A DNA stretch of 64,000 nt. Origin: Thermohalobaculum sp039027855. GTDB lineage: Bacteria; Pseudomonadota; Alphaproteobacteria; Rhodobacterales; Rhodobacteraceae. The notes below the pieces were generated by a model, which was not told the DNA's origin, did not search any database, and saw only the letters and a program-made list of their open reading frames with translations. Every line of letters begins with the position of its first letter. Position 1 is the stretch's first letter. Shown here piece after piece: positions 44,038 through 52,013 of the stretch. The stretch is from NCBI GenBank assembly GCA_039027855.1, contig JBCCJI010000009.1:97426-161425 (forward strand). The letters are read 5' to 3'. The position numbers and the translations under genes are program-made.

Positions 44038-45600
44038 ATGGAGACCGACAGCAGCGCACCCCCCCGCGCCCGACGCCAGGGCGGCGGCCGCGCCGGTCGT
44101 CACGCAGCCCGCGCTGCCCGCCCTGCGGCCGAGGCGCGGCCCGTGCGCGGCGGCATGGTCGGCGGCAGCTTCAACCCGCTCGCGCCCCATGACGTGCACC
44201 GCATCCACGAGGCGGCGCTGGATGCGCTGGAGACCATCGGCATGCGCCGCGCGCCGCCCGAGACGGTGGCAACCCTGACCGGGGCCGGCGCAGTGATGGG
44301 CGATGACGGGCGCATCCGCATCCCCCGCGCGATCGTCGAGGACATGCTGGCCACCGCCGCCAAGTCGGTGACGCTCCACGCCCGCGACCCGGCGCATGAC
44401 CTGCTGCTGGAAGGGGAGCGGGTGCATTACGGCACCGCTGGTGCCGCGGTCTCGATGGTCGATCCGGCCACGCGCAGTTATCGCGACAGCACCACGCAGG
44501 ACCTGTACGACGCGGCGCGCATCGTGCAGTCGCTCGACAACATCCACTTCTTCCAGCGCTGCATGGTCTGCCGCGACACCGATGGCGACCAAGCGTTGGA
44601 TCTGAATTCGATCTACGCCTCCTGCGCCGGCACATCCAAGCATGTGGGCCTGTCCTTCGTGGGGCCCGAGACGATGCCCGACTGCATCGAGATGCTGCAC
44701 ATGATCGCGGGGGGCGAGGCCGCGTTCCGCGCGCGGCCGTTCTGCTCGAACACCAACTGTTTCGTCGTGCCGCCGATGACCTTTGCCGAAGAAAGCTGCA
44801 AGGTCCTGGAGATCGCGGTGCGCGCAGGCATGCCGGTGCTGCTCCTTTCGGCGGGCCAAGCGGGGGCGACGGCGCCCGCGCCCATCGCGGCTGCCATCGT
44901 GCAATCGGTGGCGGAGTGTCTGGCGGGTCTGGTGATCGTCAACGCGATCCAGCCGGGCGCGCCCGCGATCTTCGGCACCTGGCCCTTCGTCAGCGACCTG
45001 CGCACGGGGGCGATGTCGGGCGGCTCGGGCGAGCAGGCACTGCTGACGGCGGCCTGCGCGCAGATGCACCGCTTCTACGGCCTGCCGGGCGGCGCGGCGG
45101 CAGGGATCGCGGACGCCAAGCTCCCGGATTTCCAGGCGGGCTATGAGCAGGCGATCTCCAACGTCATGGCGGGGCTCGCCGGGCTCAACATGGTCTATGA
45201 GGCGGCGGGGATGCATGCCTCGCTCCTCGGGTTCTGTTTCGAGAGCCTGATCCTGGGTGACGACCTGCTGGGCCAGGCGATGCGTTGCGTGCGCGGCATC
45301 GAGGTCAGCGAGGACACGACCTCCATCGAGGTCATGAAGGCCGTCTGCCTCGACGGGCCGGGCCATTACCTCGGCGCCGATCAGACGCTCAAGCTGATGG
45401 AGACGGAATACGTCTACCCCGCGCTCGCCGACCGTTCGAGCCCCAAGGAATGGGTCGAGAACGGCAAGCCCGACCTGATGGCCCGCGCGACCGAGCGCAA
45501 GCACTCGATCCTCGGCCGCGCGGCGCACCAGTTCGACGCGGATCTCGACGCCGCACTGAATGCCCGTTTCGACCTCAACCCGCTGACGCATGCGCATTGA
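44038..45600 (+). CDS. MttB-superfamily methyltransferase, non-pyrrolysine type
   Basis: A 520-residue COG5598-type TIM-barrel methyltransferase. About 40 N-terminal residues are Arg/Gly/Ala-rich and likely disordered (RRQGGGRAGRHAARAARPAA). The barrel begins near residue 45 with NPLAPHDVHRIHEAALDALE; later landmarks are HYGTAGAAVSMVDPATRSYR and GGSGEQALLTAACAQMHRFY. There is no in-frame UAG, so it lacks pyrrolysine and belongs to the group that includes glycine-betaine methyltransferase MtgB. These enzymes methylate a corrinoid protein, but none is encoded in the window. The flanking FAD/GcvT genes suggest a methylated amine or betaine substrate. Confidence 0.85.
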   Translation: METDSSAPPRARRQGGGRAGRHAARAARPAAEARPVRGGMVGGSFNPLAPHDVHRIHEAALDALETIGMRRAPPETVATLTGAGAVMGDDGRIRIPRAIVEDMLATAAKSVTLHARDPAHDLLLEGERVHYGTAGAAVSMVDPATRSYRDSTTQDLYDAARIVQSLDNIHFFQRCMVCRDTDGDQALDLNSIYASCAGTSKHVGLSFVGPETMPDCIEMLHMIAGGEAAFRARPFCSNTNCFVVPPMTFAEESCKVLEIAVRAGMPVLLLSAGQAGATAPAPIAAAIVQSVAECLAGLVIVNAIQPGAPAIFGTWPFVSDLRTGAMSGGSGEQALLTAACAQMHRFYGLPGGAAAGIADAKLPDFQAGYEQAISNVMAGLAGLNMVYEAAGMHASLLGFCFESLILGDDLLGQAMRCVRGIEVSEDTTSIEVMKAVCLDGPGHYLGADQTLKLMETEYVYPALADRSSPKEWVENGKPDLMARATERKHSILGRAAHQFDADLDAALNARFDLNPLTHAH

Positions 45601-45633
45601 CGTGCGGCCCGGCGCAATGACGGAGATGAGCCC

Positions 45634-48078
45634 GTGAGCCTGCCAACCCATGCCCGCGTCGTCGTGATCGGCGGCGGTGTCATCGGCTGTTCGGTCGCCT
45701 ATCACCTGGTCAAGCAGGGCTGGCGCGATGTCGTCCTGCTGGAACGCAAAGCCCTGACCTCGGGCACCACCTGGCACGCCGCGGGGCTGATCGCGCAGCT
45801 GCGCGCCAGCCAGAACATGACCCGCCTCGCCAAGTACAGCCAGGAGCTCTATGGCGGGTTGGAGGCCGAGACGGGTGTGGCCACCGGGTTCCGTCGATGC
45901 GGCTCGATCACCGTCGCGCTGACCGAGCATCGGCGCGAGGAGATCCTGCGCCAGGCGTCGATGGCCCGCGCTTTCGGGGTCGAGGTCGATCCCATCGGCC
46001 CGAACGAGATCAAATCGCGCTATCCGCATCTGAACTGTGAGGACGTGATCGCCGGCGTCTGGCTGCCCCATGACGGGCAGGGCGATCCGGCGAACATTGC
46101 CCTCGCGCTGGCCAAGGGCGCGCGTCTTGGCGGTGCCAAGGTGGTCGAGCGCACGGCCGTGACCGCGCTCCACCGCGAGGGGCGGCGGGTGACCGGCGTC
46201 GATTGGGCTGCCGAGGACGGCAGCACTGGCACCATCCAGGCCGATCACGTCGTGAACTGCGGCGGCATGTGGGGCCGCGAGGTCGGGCGGATGGCCGGCG
46301 TGAACGTGCCGCTCCATGCCTGCGAGCATTTCTACATCGTGACCGAGGCGATCGAGGGCCTTACCCAACTGCCGGTGCTGCGCGTCCCGGACGAGTGCGC
46401 CTATTACAAGGAGGACGCCGGCAAGATGCTGCTCGGCGCGTTCGAGCCGGTGGCCAAGCCCTGGGGCATGGGCGGCATCCCCAAGAACTTCGAATTCGAC
46501 CAATTGCCCGAGGATGTCGACCATTTCGAACCGATCCTCGAAAACGCGATCAACCGCATGCCGATGCTGGGCGAGGCGGGGATCCACACCTTCTTCAACG
46601 GCCCGGAAAGCTTCACGCCCGACGATGCTTATCACCTGGGGCAAGCGCCCGAGATGGAGAATTTCTGGGTCGCGGCCGGGTTCAACTCCATCGGAATCCA
46701 ATCGGCCGGCGGCGCGGGCATGGCGCTCGCGGCCTGGATGGAGAGCGGCGAGAAGCCCTTCGACCTCGGCGATGTGGATATCGCGCGGATGCAGCCTTTC
46801 CAGGGCAACAGCCGGTATCTCTTCGAGCGTTCGACCGAAACGCTGGGCCTGCTCTATGCGGACCATTTCCCCTATCGCCAGAAGGCCACGGCCCGGGGTG
46901 TGCGCCGCTCGCCCCTGCACGAGCATCTGAAAGCGCAAGGCGCCGTGTTTGGTGAGGTTGCGGGCTGGGAGCGCGCCAACTGGTTCGCCGCGCCGGGGCA
47001 GGAGCGCGAATACCGCTATGCCTGGACCCGCCAGAACTGGTTCGACAACGCCGCGCGCGAACACCAGGCGATCCGCGAGACTGTCGGCCTTTATGACATG
47101 ACCTCCTTCGGCAAGATCCGCGTCGCGGGCCCCGATGCCGAGGCGTTCATGAACCATGTCTGCGGGGCCGAGATGGCCGTGCCTGCGGGCAAGATCGTCT
47201 ACACCCAGTTCCTAAACAGCCGGGGTGGGATCGAGGCGGACGTGACTGTCACCCGCCTCGACGACGAGACCTATCTGGTCGTCACGCCTGCGGCGACGCG
47301 GCTTGCTGATCAGACGTGGATGCGCCGCCTGATCGGTGAGCGCCGCGTGACGCTGACCGATGTGACCGCGGGCGAGGCGGTGATCGCCGTGATGGGCCCG
47401 AACGCCCGCGCGCTGTTGCAGGCGGTCAGCTCGCACGACTTCTCGCCCGAGGGACACCCCTTCGGCCAGGCGCACGAGATCGAGCTTGGTCTCGGCCTCG
47501 CCCGGGCCCACCGCGTGAGTTACGTCGGCGAGCTTGGCTGGGAGATCTATGTCTCCTCCGACATGGCCGCCCATGCCTTCGAGACGCTGTGGGAGGCGGG
47601 CCAGGACCACGGCGCGCGGCTCTGCGGGCTACACGTGATGGATAGCTGCCGGCTGGAGAAGGGCTTTCGCCATTTCGGCCATGACATCACATGCGAGGAC
47701 CATGTGCTGGAGGCCGGCCTCGGCTTCGCGGTGTCGAAGACCAAGCAGGGCTTCGTCGGCCGCGACGCGGTGGCGCGGAAGCGTGAGGAGGGGCTGTCAT
47801 CGCGCCTCGTTCAGTTCCAGCTGAAGGACGCCGAGCCGATGCTTTATCACGCCGAGCCGATCCTGCGCGATGGCGAGGTGGTCGGCTACCTCTCCTCGGG
47901 CTGCTATGGCCATATGCTCGGCGCCTCGGTCGGCATGGGCTATGTGCCGTCGAAGGGCGAAAAGCCCGCCGATGTGCTCGCCTCGTCCTACGAGATCGAG
48001 GTGGCCGGTACCCGCGTCCCGGCGATGGCGTCGCTGAAGCCCTTCTACGACCCAAAGGGCGAGCGTATGCGGGCCTGA
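45634..48078 (+). CDS. Dimethylglycine/sarcosine dehydrogenase-family FAD protein with GcvT domains (second copy)
   Basis: An 814-residue protein with the same domain order as the gene at 41520: FAD-binding N-terminus (VVVIGGGVIGCSVAYHLVKQ), His48 in SGTTWHAAGL as the covalent-FAD site, and GcvT domains with SYVGELGWEIYVSSD, SCRLEKGFRHFGHDITCEDH and SSGCYGHMLGASVGMGYV. It is closer to classical dimethylglycine dehydrogenase than the first copy. It begins with GTG after a GGAG 10 nt upstream. The identical length is coincidental or reflects an old duplication; the sequences are clearly different. Confidence 0.88.
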   Translation: MSLPTHARVVVIGGGVIGCSVAYHLVKQGWRDVVLLERKALTSGTTWHAAGLIAQLRASQNMTRLAKYSQELYGGLEAETGVATGFRRCGSITVALTEHRREEILRQASMARAFGVEVDPIGPNEIKSRYPHLNCEDVIAGVWLPHDGQGDPANIALALAKGARLGGAKVVERTAVTALHREGRRVTGVDWAAEDGSTGTIQADHVVNCGGMWGREVGRMAGVNVPLHACEHFYIVTEAIEGLTQLPVLRVPDECAYYKEDAGKMLLGAFEPVAKPWGMGGIPKNFEFDQLPEDVDHFEPILENAINRMPMLGEAGIHTFFNGPESFTPDDAYHLGQAPEMENFWVAAGFNSIGIQSAGGAGMALAAWMESGEKPFDLGDVDIARMQPFQGNSRYLFERSTETLGLLYADHFPYRQKATARGVRRSPLHEHLKAQGAVFGEVAGWERANWFAAPGQEREYRYAWTRQNWFDNAAREHQAIRETVGLYDMTSFGKIRVAGPDAEAFMNHVCGAEMAVPAGKIVYTQFLNSRGGIEADVTVTRLDDETYLVVTPAATRLADQTWMRRLIGERRVTLTDVTAGEAVIAVMGPNARALLQAVSSHDFSPEGHPFGQAHEIELGLGLARAHRVSYVGELGWEIYVSSDMAAHAFETLWEAGQDHGARLCGLHVMDSCRLEKGFRHFGHDITCEDHVLEAGLGFAVSKTKQGFVGRDAVARKREEGLSSRLVQFQLKDAEPMLYHAEPILRDGEVVGYLSSGCYGHMLGASVGMGYVPSKGEKPADVLASSYEIEVAGTRVPAMASLKPFYDPKGERMRA

Positions 48079-48413
48079 GCCCCCGGGTTTTAGGCAGTGG
48101 GCGGATCTGCGGCCCCTGCCGACGCCCGCTGCCGATGTCCGCCAAAACGGCGTTTGACCACGGCCGGACCTCCGATGATCGCGCCCTCAGGCACGAGAGA
48201 TGCGGTACGTCTCACGACTTACCGCATCGACGCTCGCTCATCCGGGTGCAGCCGTCGGCAGGGCCGACGCCCCCCATCGGGGCTCGACGCCCCGATGGGG
48301 CGGCGTGATGGAGCCGATCCTCCATCCGCGCCTCGTCCGACCTTCGGCTTCATTGCCAAGCACGGCGCACGGCTTATCATGTTGCGATGCAACACGCCGC
48401 CTGGAGGTCAGCC
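48079..48413. other. Structured intergenic region before nasT
   Basis: No gene is supported in these 335 bp. It contains three hairpins in a row: GATGCGGTA/TACCGCATC (48199-48207 with 48220-48228), GTCGGC/GCCGAC (in 48253-48269) and a 12-bp stem at 48272-48300. The first could be a terminator for the demethylase genes; the other two form copy B of the repeated element. Confidence 0.5.
48252..48294 (+). repeat. Two-hairpin intergenic element, copy B
   Basis: CCGTCGGC-AGG-GCCGAC, 10 nt, then GGGGC-TCGAC-GCCCC-G. The second stem extends in this copy to 12 perfect base pairs (CCCCATCGGGGC at 48272-48283 with GCCCCGATGGGG at 48289-48300). It matches copy A at 40528-40570 in length, order and spacing but lies in opposite orientation. 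Confidence 0.65.
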
Positions 48414-48998
48414 GTGGCCACCCGTCTCAGGATTGCCGTTGTCGAGAGGGACCGCGAGCGCGCCCATCAGGTGGTCGACGCGCTGAGCGATGCGGGCGAC
48501 TACGAGATCTCGGTGATCGGCGATGAGACAGGGCTCGCCCGCAAGCTAGGCGCGCTCGACCCCGATCTGGTACTGATCGACGTCGCCAATCCCTCGCGCG
48601 ACATGCTGGAGGAACTCGCCCTCGCCTCCAGCCCGCTCGACCGTCCGGTGGCGATGTTCGTCGACCGCACCGATGACAGCCTGACCGCCCAGGCGATCGA
48701 GGCGGGGATGAGCGCCTATGTCGTCGACGGTCTGCACAAGGAGCGGATCAAGCCGATTGTCGATGCCGCCATGGCCCGCTTTGCCATGGTCAGCCGCATG
48801 CGCCGCGAGCTGGAGGCCACCAAGGCGGCGCTGGCCGAGCGCAAGACCATCGACCGGGCCAAGGGTCTGCTGATGGCCGCCCGCGGCATCGGCGAGGAGG
48901 AAGCCTATGCCCTTCTCCGCAAGACCGCCATGGACCAGGGCCGCAAGATCGGCGAGGTCGCCGCCGCCCTCGTCACCGCCGCGGATCTCTTGAAATGA
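48414..48998 (+). CDS. nasT: NasT-type nitrate antiterminator (pseudo-receiver plus ANTAR domain)
   Basis: A 194-residue protein with a receiver-like N-terminal domain (about residues 5-120; Asp56 in LIDVANPSRD) and a C-terminal ANTAR RNA-binding domain (about 125-185; RRELEATKAALAERKTIDRA, KGLLMAARGIGEEEAYALLR, KTAMDQGRKIGEVAAALV). GGAGG 7 nt before the GTG at 48414 favours this start over an ATG at 48387. NasT binds leader RNA and prevents termination when nitrate releases it from NasS. nasS follows after 31 bp, and the nrtA leader downstream carries the expected target structure. Confidence 0.9.
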   Translation: MATRLRIAVVERDRERAHQVVDALSDAGDYEISVIGDETGLARKLGALDPDLVLIDVANPSRDMLEELALASSPLDRPVAMFVDRTDDSLTAQAIEAGMSAYVVDGLHKERIKPIVDAAMARFAMVSRMRRELEATKAALAERKTIDRAKGLLMAARGIGEEEAYALLRKTAMDQGRKIGEVAAALVTAADLLK

Positions 48999-49029
48999 GC
49001 GCCCCCAAGCGCCCCGCCGGAGCCGTGCC

Positions 49030-50199
49030 ATGATCCCCGTCGACGCCGGTTTCATCGCGCTGGTCGATGCCGCGCCGCTGGTGATGGCGCGCGAGATGGG
49101 TTTTGCCGAGGAGGAAGGCGTCGATCTGCGCCTGCATCGCCAGGCGTCCTGGTCGATGATGCGCGACCGCCTCGCCGTCGGTCACCTGCAGGCCGCCCAG
49201 ATGCTCGCCCCGGTGCCGGTGGCGATGTCCATGGGCCTCGGCGGGCTGCCGATGCCGCTCGATGCGACCATGCTGCTCTCGGTCAATGGCACGGTGATCG
49301 GCGTCTCGCCCCGGCTCGCCACCCGCATGCGCGAGCGGGGCGTGGGCAATGACATCATGGCAGCGGGGCGCATCGGCGAAAGCCTCGTCGCAGTCGCTGG
49401 TGAGCGGCTGCGCGTGGGCGTGCCCTTTCCGTTCTCCATGCATGCCGAACTGCTCTACTACTGGCTCGGCAGCCTCGGCCTGCGCGCGCCCGAGGGGCTG
49501 GAGGTGCGCACCGTGCCGCCACCGATGATGGCCGATGCCATGGGCACGGGCGAGATCGACGCCTTTTGCGTGGGCGAGCCCTGGGGCTCCATCGCGGTGG
49601 AGCGCGGGGTGGCCGAACTGGTGCTGCCGGGCTGTGCCATCTGGCGCTTTGCCCCGGAGAAGGTGCTGGCGATGACGCGGGCAATGATCGAGCGCGATGC
49701 CGATATGACCCGGCGCCTGATGCGGGCTTGTTGGCGCGCCGGGCGCTGGCTCTCCGATCCTGCCCATCACATGACTGCGGCCGAGATCCTCGGACGGCCG
49801 GCCTATCTCGATCTCTCGGCCGAGATCATCGAGCGGGCGCTGAGCGGGCGGCTGGTGATCAGCCGCGCCGGCGAGGAACGCGCGGCCCCCCGTTTCATCG
49901 AGTTCCATCGCGGCCTCGCGCAGTTCCCTTGGCGGAGCCAGGCGCTCTGGATCGCCACGCGGATCGCAGCCCGCATGGGGCTCGATCGGGAGGAGGCCGC
50001 GCGGGTGGCCCGCGACTGCTTCCGCGCCGATCTCTACCGCGCGAATCTCGGCCCAATTGGTGCCGATATGCCGGGTGCGTCGGAGAAGCTGGAGGGCGCG
50101 CTGAGCGCCGAAACACCGGTCGCGTCTTCGACCGGACGGCTGTTCCTCGGCCCCGATGGTTTCTTTGACGGACTGATCTTCGACCCCGCTGCACATTAG
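49030..50199 (+). CDS. nasS: NasS-type cytoplasmic nitrate sensor
   Basis: A 389-residue protein of the NrtA/CmpA solute-binding family but without a signal peptide: it begins MIPVDAGFIALVDAAPLVMA. Family landmarks are HRQASWSMMRDRLAVGHLQAAQMLAP, VGEPWGSIAVERGVAELVLP and FIEFHRGLAQFPWRSQALWI. NasS binds nitrate or nitrite in the cytoplasm and holds NasT inactive when they are absent. The gene order nasT-nasS ahead of the nas operon matches Paracoccus. Confidence 0.88.
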   Translation: MIPVDAGFIALVDAAPLVMAREMGFAEEEGVDLRLHRQASWSMMRDRLAVGHLQAAQMLAPVPVAMSMGLGGLPMPLDATMLLSVNGTVIGVSPRLATRMRERGVGNDIMAAGRIGESLVAVAGERLRVGVPFPFSMHAELLYYWLGSLGLRAPEGLEVRTVPPPMMADAMGTGEIDAFCVGEPWGSIAVERGVAELVLPGCAIWRFAPEKVLAMTRAMIERDADMTRRLMRACWRAGRWLSDPAHHMTAAEILGRPAYLDLSAEIIERALSGRLVISRAGEERAAPRFIEFHRGLAQFPWRSQALWIATRIAARMGLDREEAARVARDCFRADLYRANLGPIGADMPGASEKLEGALSAETPVASSTGRLFLGPDGFFDGLIFDPAAH

Positions 50200-50469
50200 C
50201 CCGGCATTTTCTGCTGCCTTTGTGTGCAATGCGGCAAAATGCACGGTCGCCAGCCTTTTTTGCTTGTGACGGCGCGCGATCGGCAGCTACCACCATGTCA
50301 CTGGGCAGCCGGCAAAGATGTCGTCGCCCCCGACATTCCCAGAGATGGGTTTTGAGCAAGGCCGCTCGTTCCGTGATCGCCAAAGGCGTGACCGGCGCGA
50401 GCGGCCTTTTGCGTTTTCCCGGGCGCCGACCCCTGACCGAGGGCGCCCAGAACAGCGGAGAGACAGACG
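50200..50469 (+). promoter_or_regulatory. nrtA leader with tandem hairpins and terminator (NasT target)
   Basis: The 270-nt region holds, in order, GTGCA/TGCAC (50224-50228 with 50240-50244), ATGTCG/CGACAT (50318-50323 with 50331-50336, 7-nt loop), CCC-AGAGAT-GGG (50338-50349, 6-nt loop with A at loop position 1 and G at 4) and an intrinsic terminator. Two short stem-loops just before a terminator are what ANTAR proteins bind. The second loop fits the A1/G4 rule; the first does not, so part of the target assignment is uncertain. Confidence 0.6.
50358..50417 (+). terminator. Intrinsic terminator in the nrtA leader (attenuator)
   Basis: AAGGCCGCTCG at 50358-50368 pairs perfectly with CGAGCGGCCTT at 50398-50408; TT then GCGTTTT follows. 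The 29-nt loop contains a small CGCC/GGCG helix. It lies about 50 nt before nrtA, in the position expected for an attenuator read through with NasT. Confidence 0.75.
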
Positions 50470-51840
50470 ATGCGGCTAAGCACCCTCATCCCGGCAGCGA
50501 CCGCGCTTGCGACGATCCTCGGCGCCCAGTCGGCGATGGCCCAGTTCCTCGATCTGGAGAAGGACGAACTGACCTTCGGCTTCATCAAGCTGACCGATAT
50601 GGCGCCGCTCGCGATTGCCTATGAGAAGGGCTATTTCGAGGATGAGGGGCTGTATGTCACGCTGGAGCCGCAGGCCAACTGGAAGGTGCTGCTCGACGGT
50701 GTGATCGACGGCCAGCTCGACGGCGCCCATATGCTCGCCGGCCAGCCGCTGGCGGCCACTATCGGCTATGGTACCGAGGCGCATATCATCACCCCCTTCT
50801 CGATGGACCTGAACGGCAACGGGATCACCGTGTCGAATGAGGTCTGGGCGGAGATGAAGGAAAACATCCCGCATGAGGACGGCAAGCCGGTGCACCCGAT
50901 CAGCGCCTCCGCGCTGAAGCCCGTGGTCGACCGCCTCGCCTCTGAGGGTAAGCCCTTCAACATGGGCATGGTCTTCCCGGTCTCGACCCATAACTACGAG
51001 CTGCGTTACTGGCTTGCCGCCGGTGGGCTGGAGCCCGGCTATTACAGCCCCGACAACATCTCGGGCCAGATCGCGGCCGATGTGTTCCTGAGCGTGACGC
51101 CCCCGCCGCAGATGCCCGCCACGCTTGAGGCCGGCACGATCCACGGCTATTGCGTCGGCGAGCCGTGGAACCAGCAGGCGGTGTTCAAGGGCATCGGCGT
51201 ACCGGTGATCACCGATTACGAGATCTGGAAGAACAACCCCGAGAAAGTGTTCGGCATCACCGCCGAGTTCGCGGAAGAGAACCCCAACACGACGCTCGCC
51301 ATCACCAAGGCGCTGATCCGGGCCGCCCAGTGGCTGGATGAGAACGACAACGCCAACCGGCCCGAGGCGGTCGAGATCCTGTCGCGGAGCGAGTATGTCG
51401 GCGCCGATTACGAGGTGATCGCTAACTCGATGACCGGGTTCTTCGAGTACGAGAAAGGCGACCGTCGCCCTGCGCCGGACTTCAACGTGTTCTTCCGCTA
51501 CAACGCGACCTACCCGTTCTACTCGGACGCGATCTGGTATCTCACGCAGATGCGCCGCTGGGGCCAGATCTCCGAGCAGAAGCCGGATGCCTGGTATGAC
51601 GAGGTCGCCCGCAAGGTCTACCGCCCCGACATCTATCTGGAGGCCGCGCGCCTGCTGGTTGACGAGGGGATGTCGAACGAGGCCGATTTCCCTTGGGATA
51701 CGGACGGCTACAAGGCACCGCAGACCGAGTTCATCGACGAGATCACCTTCGATGGCCGTCAGCCGAACGCCTATCTCGAGGCCTTCCCGATCGGTCTGAA
51801 GGGCGATCAGCGCGTCGTCGGCAACAAGGTCGAGGGCTGA
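50470..51840 (+). CDS. nrtA: Nitrate ABC transporter substrate-binding protein
   Basis: A 456-residue NrtA-family receptor. A Sec signal (about residues 1-24, TALATILGAQSAMA before QFLDLE) exports it. Characteristic segments are LTDMAPLAIAYEKGYFEDEG, GVIDGQLDGAHMLAGQPLA, HGYCVGEPWNQQAVFKGIGV and RYNATYPFYSDAIWYLTQMR. It binds nitrate (possibly nitrite) in the periplasm. It is the first gene after the leader and is paralogous to the cytoplasmic sensor encoded just before it. Confidence 0.9.
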   Translation: MRLSTLIPAATALATILGAQSAMAQFLDLEKDELTFGFIKLTDMAPLAIAYEKGYFEDEGLYVTLEPQANWKVLLDGVIDGQLDGAHMLAGQPLAATIGYGTEAHIITPFSMDLNGNGITVSNEVWAEMKENIPHEDGKPVHPISASALKPVVDRLASEGKPFNMGMVFPVSTHNYELRYWLAAGGLEPGYYSPDNISGQIAADVFLSVTPPPQMPATLEAGTIHGYCVGEPWNQQAVFKGIGVPVITDYEIWKNNPEKVFGITAEFAEENPNTTLAITKALIRAAQWLDENDNANRPEAVEILSRSEYVGADYEVIANSMTGFFEYEKGDRRPAPDFNVFFRYNATYPFYSDAIWYLTQMRRWGQISEQKPDAWYDEVARKVYRPDIYLEAARLLVDEGMSNEADFPWDTDGYKAPQTEFIDEITFDGRQPNAYLEAFPIGLKGDQRVVGNKVEG

Positions 51841-51847
51841 GCGGAAT

Positions 51848-51913
51848 GGTGGGGTGAAAACCCCACCCTACGCCGGCCGTGCGCCGCAACCGTAGGGTGG
51901 GGTTCACCCCACC
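51848..51913. repeat. GTAGGGTGGGG palindromic repeat between nrtA and nrtB
   Basis: A left arm at 51848-51872 contains AACCCCACCCTACG and a right arm at 51891-51913 contains CGTAGGGTGGGGTT; the 14-nt cores are perfect complements, and the outer GGTGGGGTG/CACCCCACC also pair, around an 18-nt spacer. A partial third copy (GGGGTTCCACCCCACC) lies at about 51934-51949. This resembles the GTAGGGTGGG-type intergenic repeats scattered in many bacterial genomes. It could reduce or stabilise readthrough from nrtA to nrtB. Confidence 0.75.
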
Positions 51914-52013
51914 CTCTGGCCAATTCGAGATCGGGGTTCCACCCCACCACCGGGGCATGAACCTTCTCACCCCCGCACCGCATCCGAGATCACGGGAACG
52001 AGGGATACGCCCA

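Noticed and set aside
44038..45600. Pyrrolysine-containing trimethylamine methyltransferase
   Set aside because: No in-frame UAG interrupts the gene and no pyl genes are present, so it belongs to the non-pyrrolysine group.
43756..47157. Very long minus-strand open frame (over 1100 codons) opposite the demethylase and mttB-like genes
   Set aside because: It is antisense to three convincing genes, has no recognisable domain and is His/Gly/Arg-rich, as expected for the complementary frame of high-GC genes.
48414..48998. Ordinary DNA-binding response regulator
   Set aside because: The C-terminal domain is a three-helix ANTAR RNA-binding domain, and nasS is the next gene.
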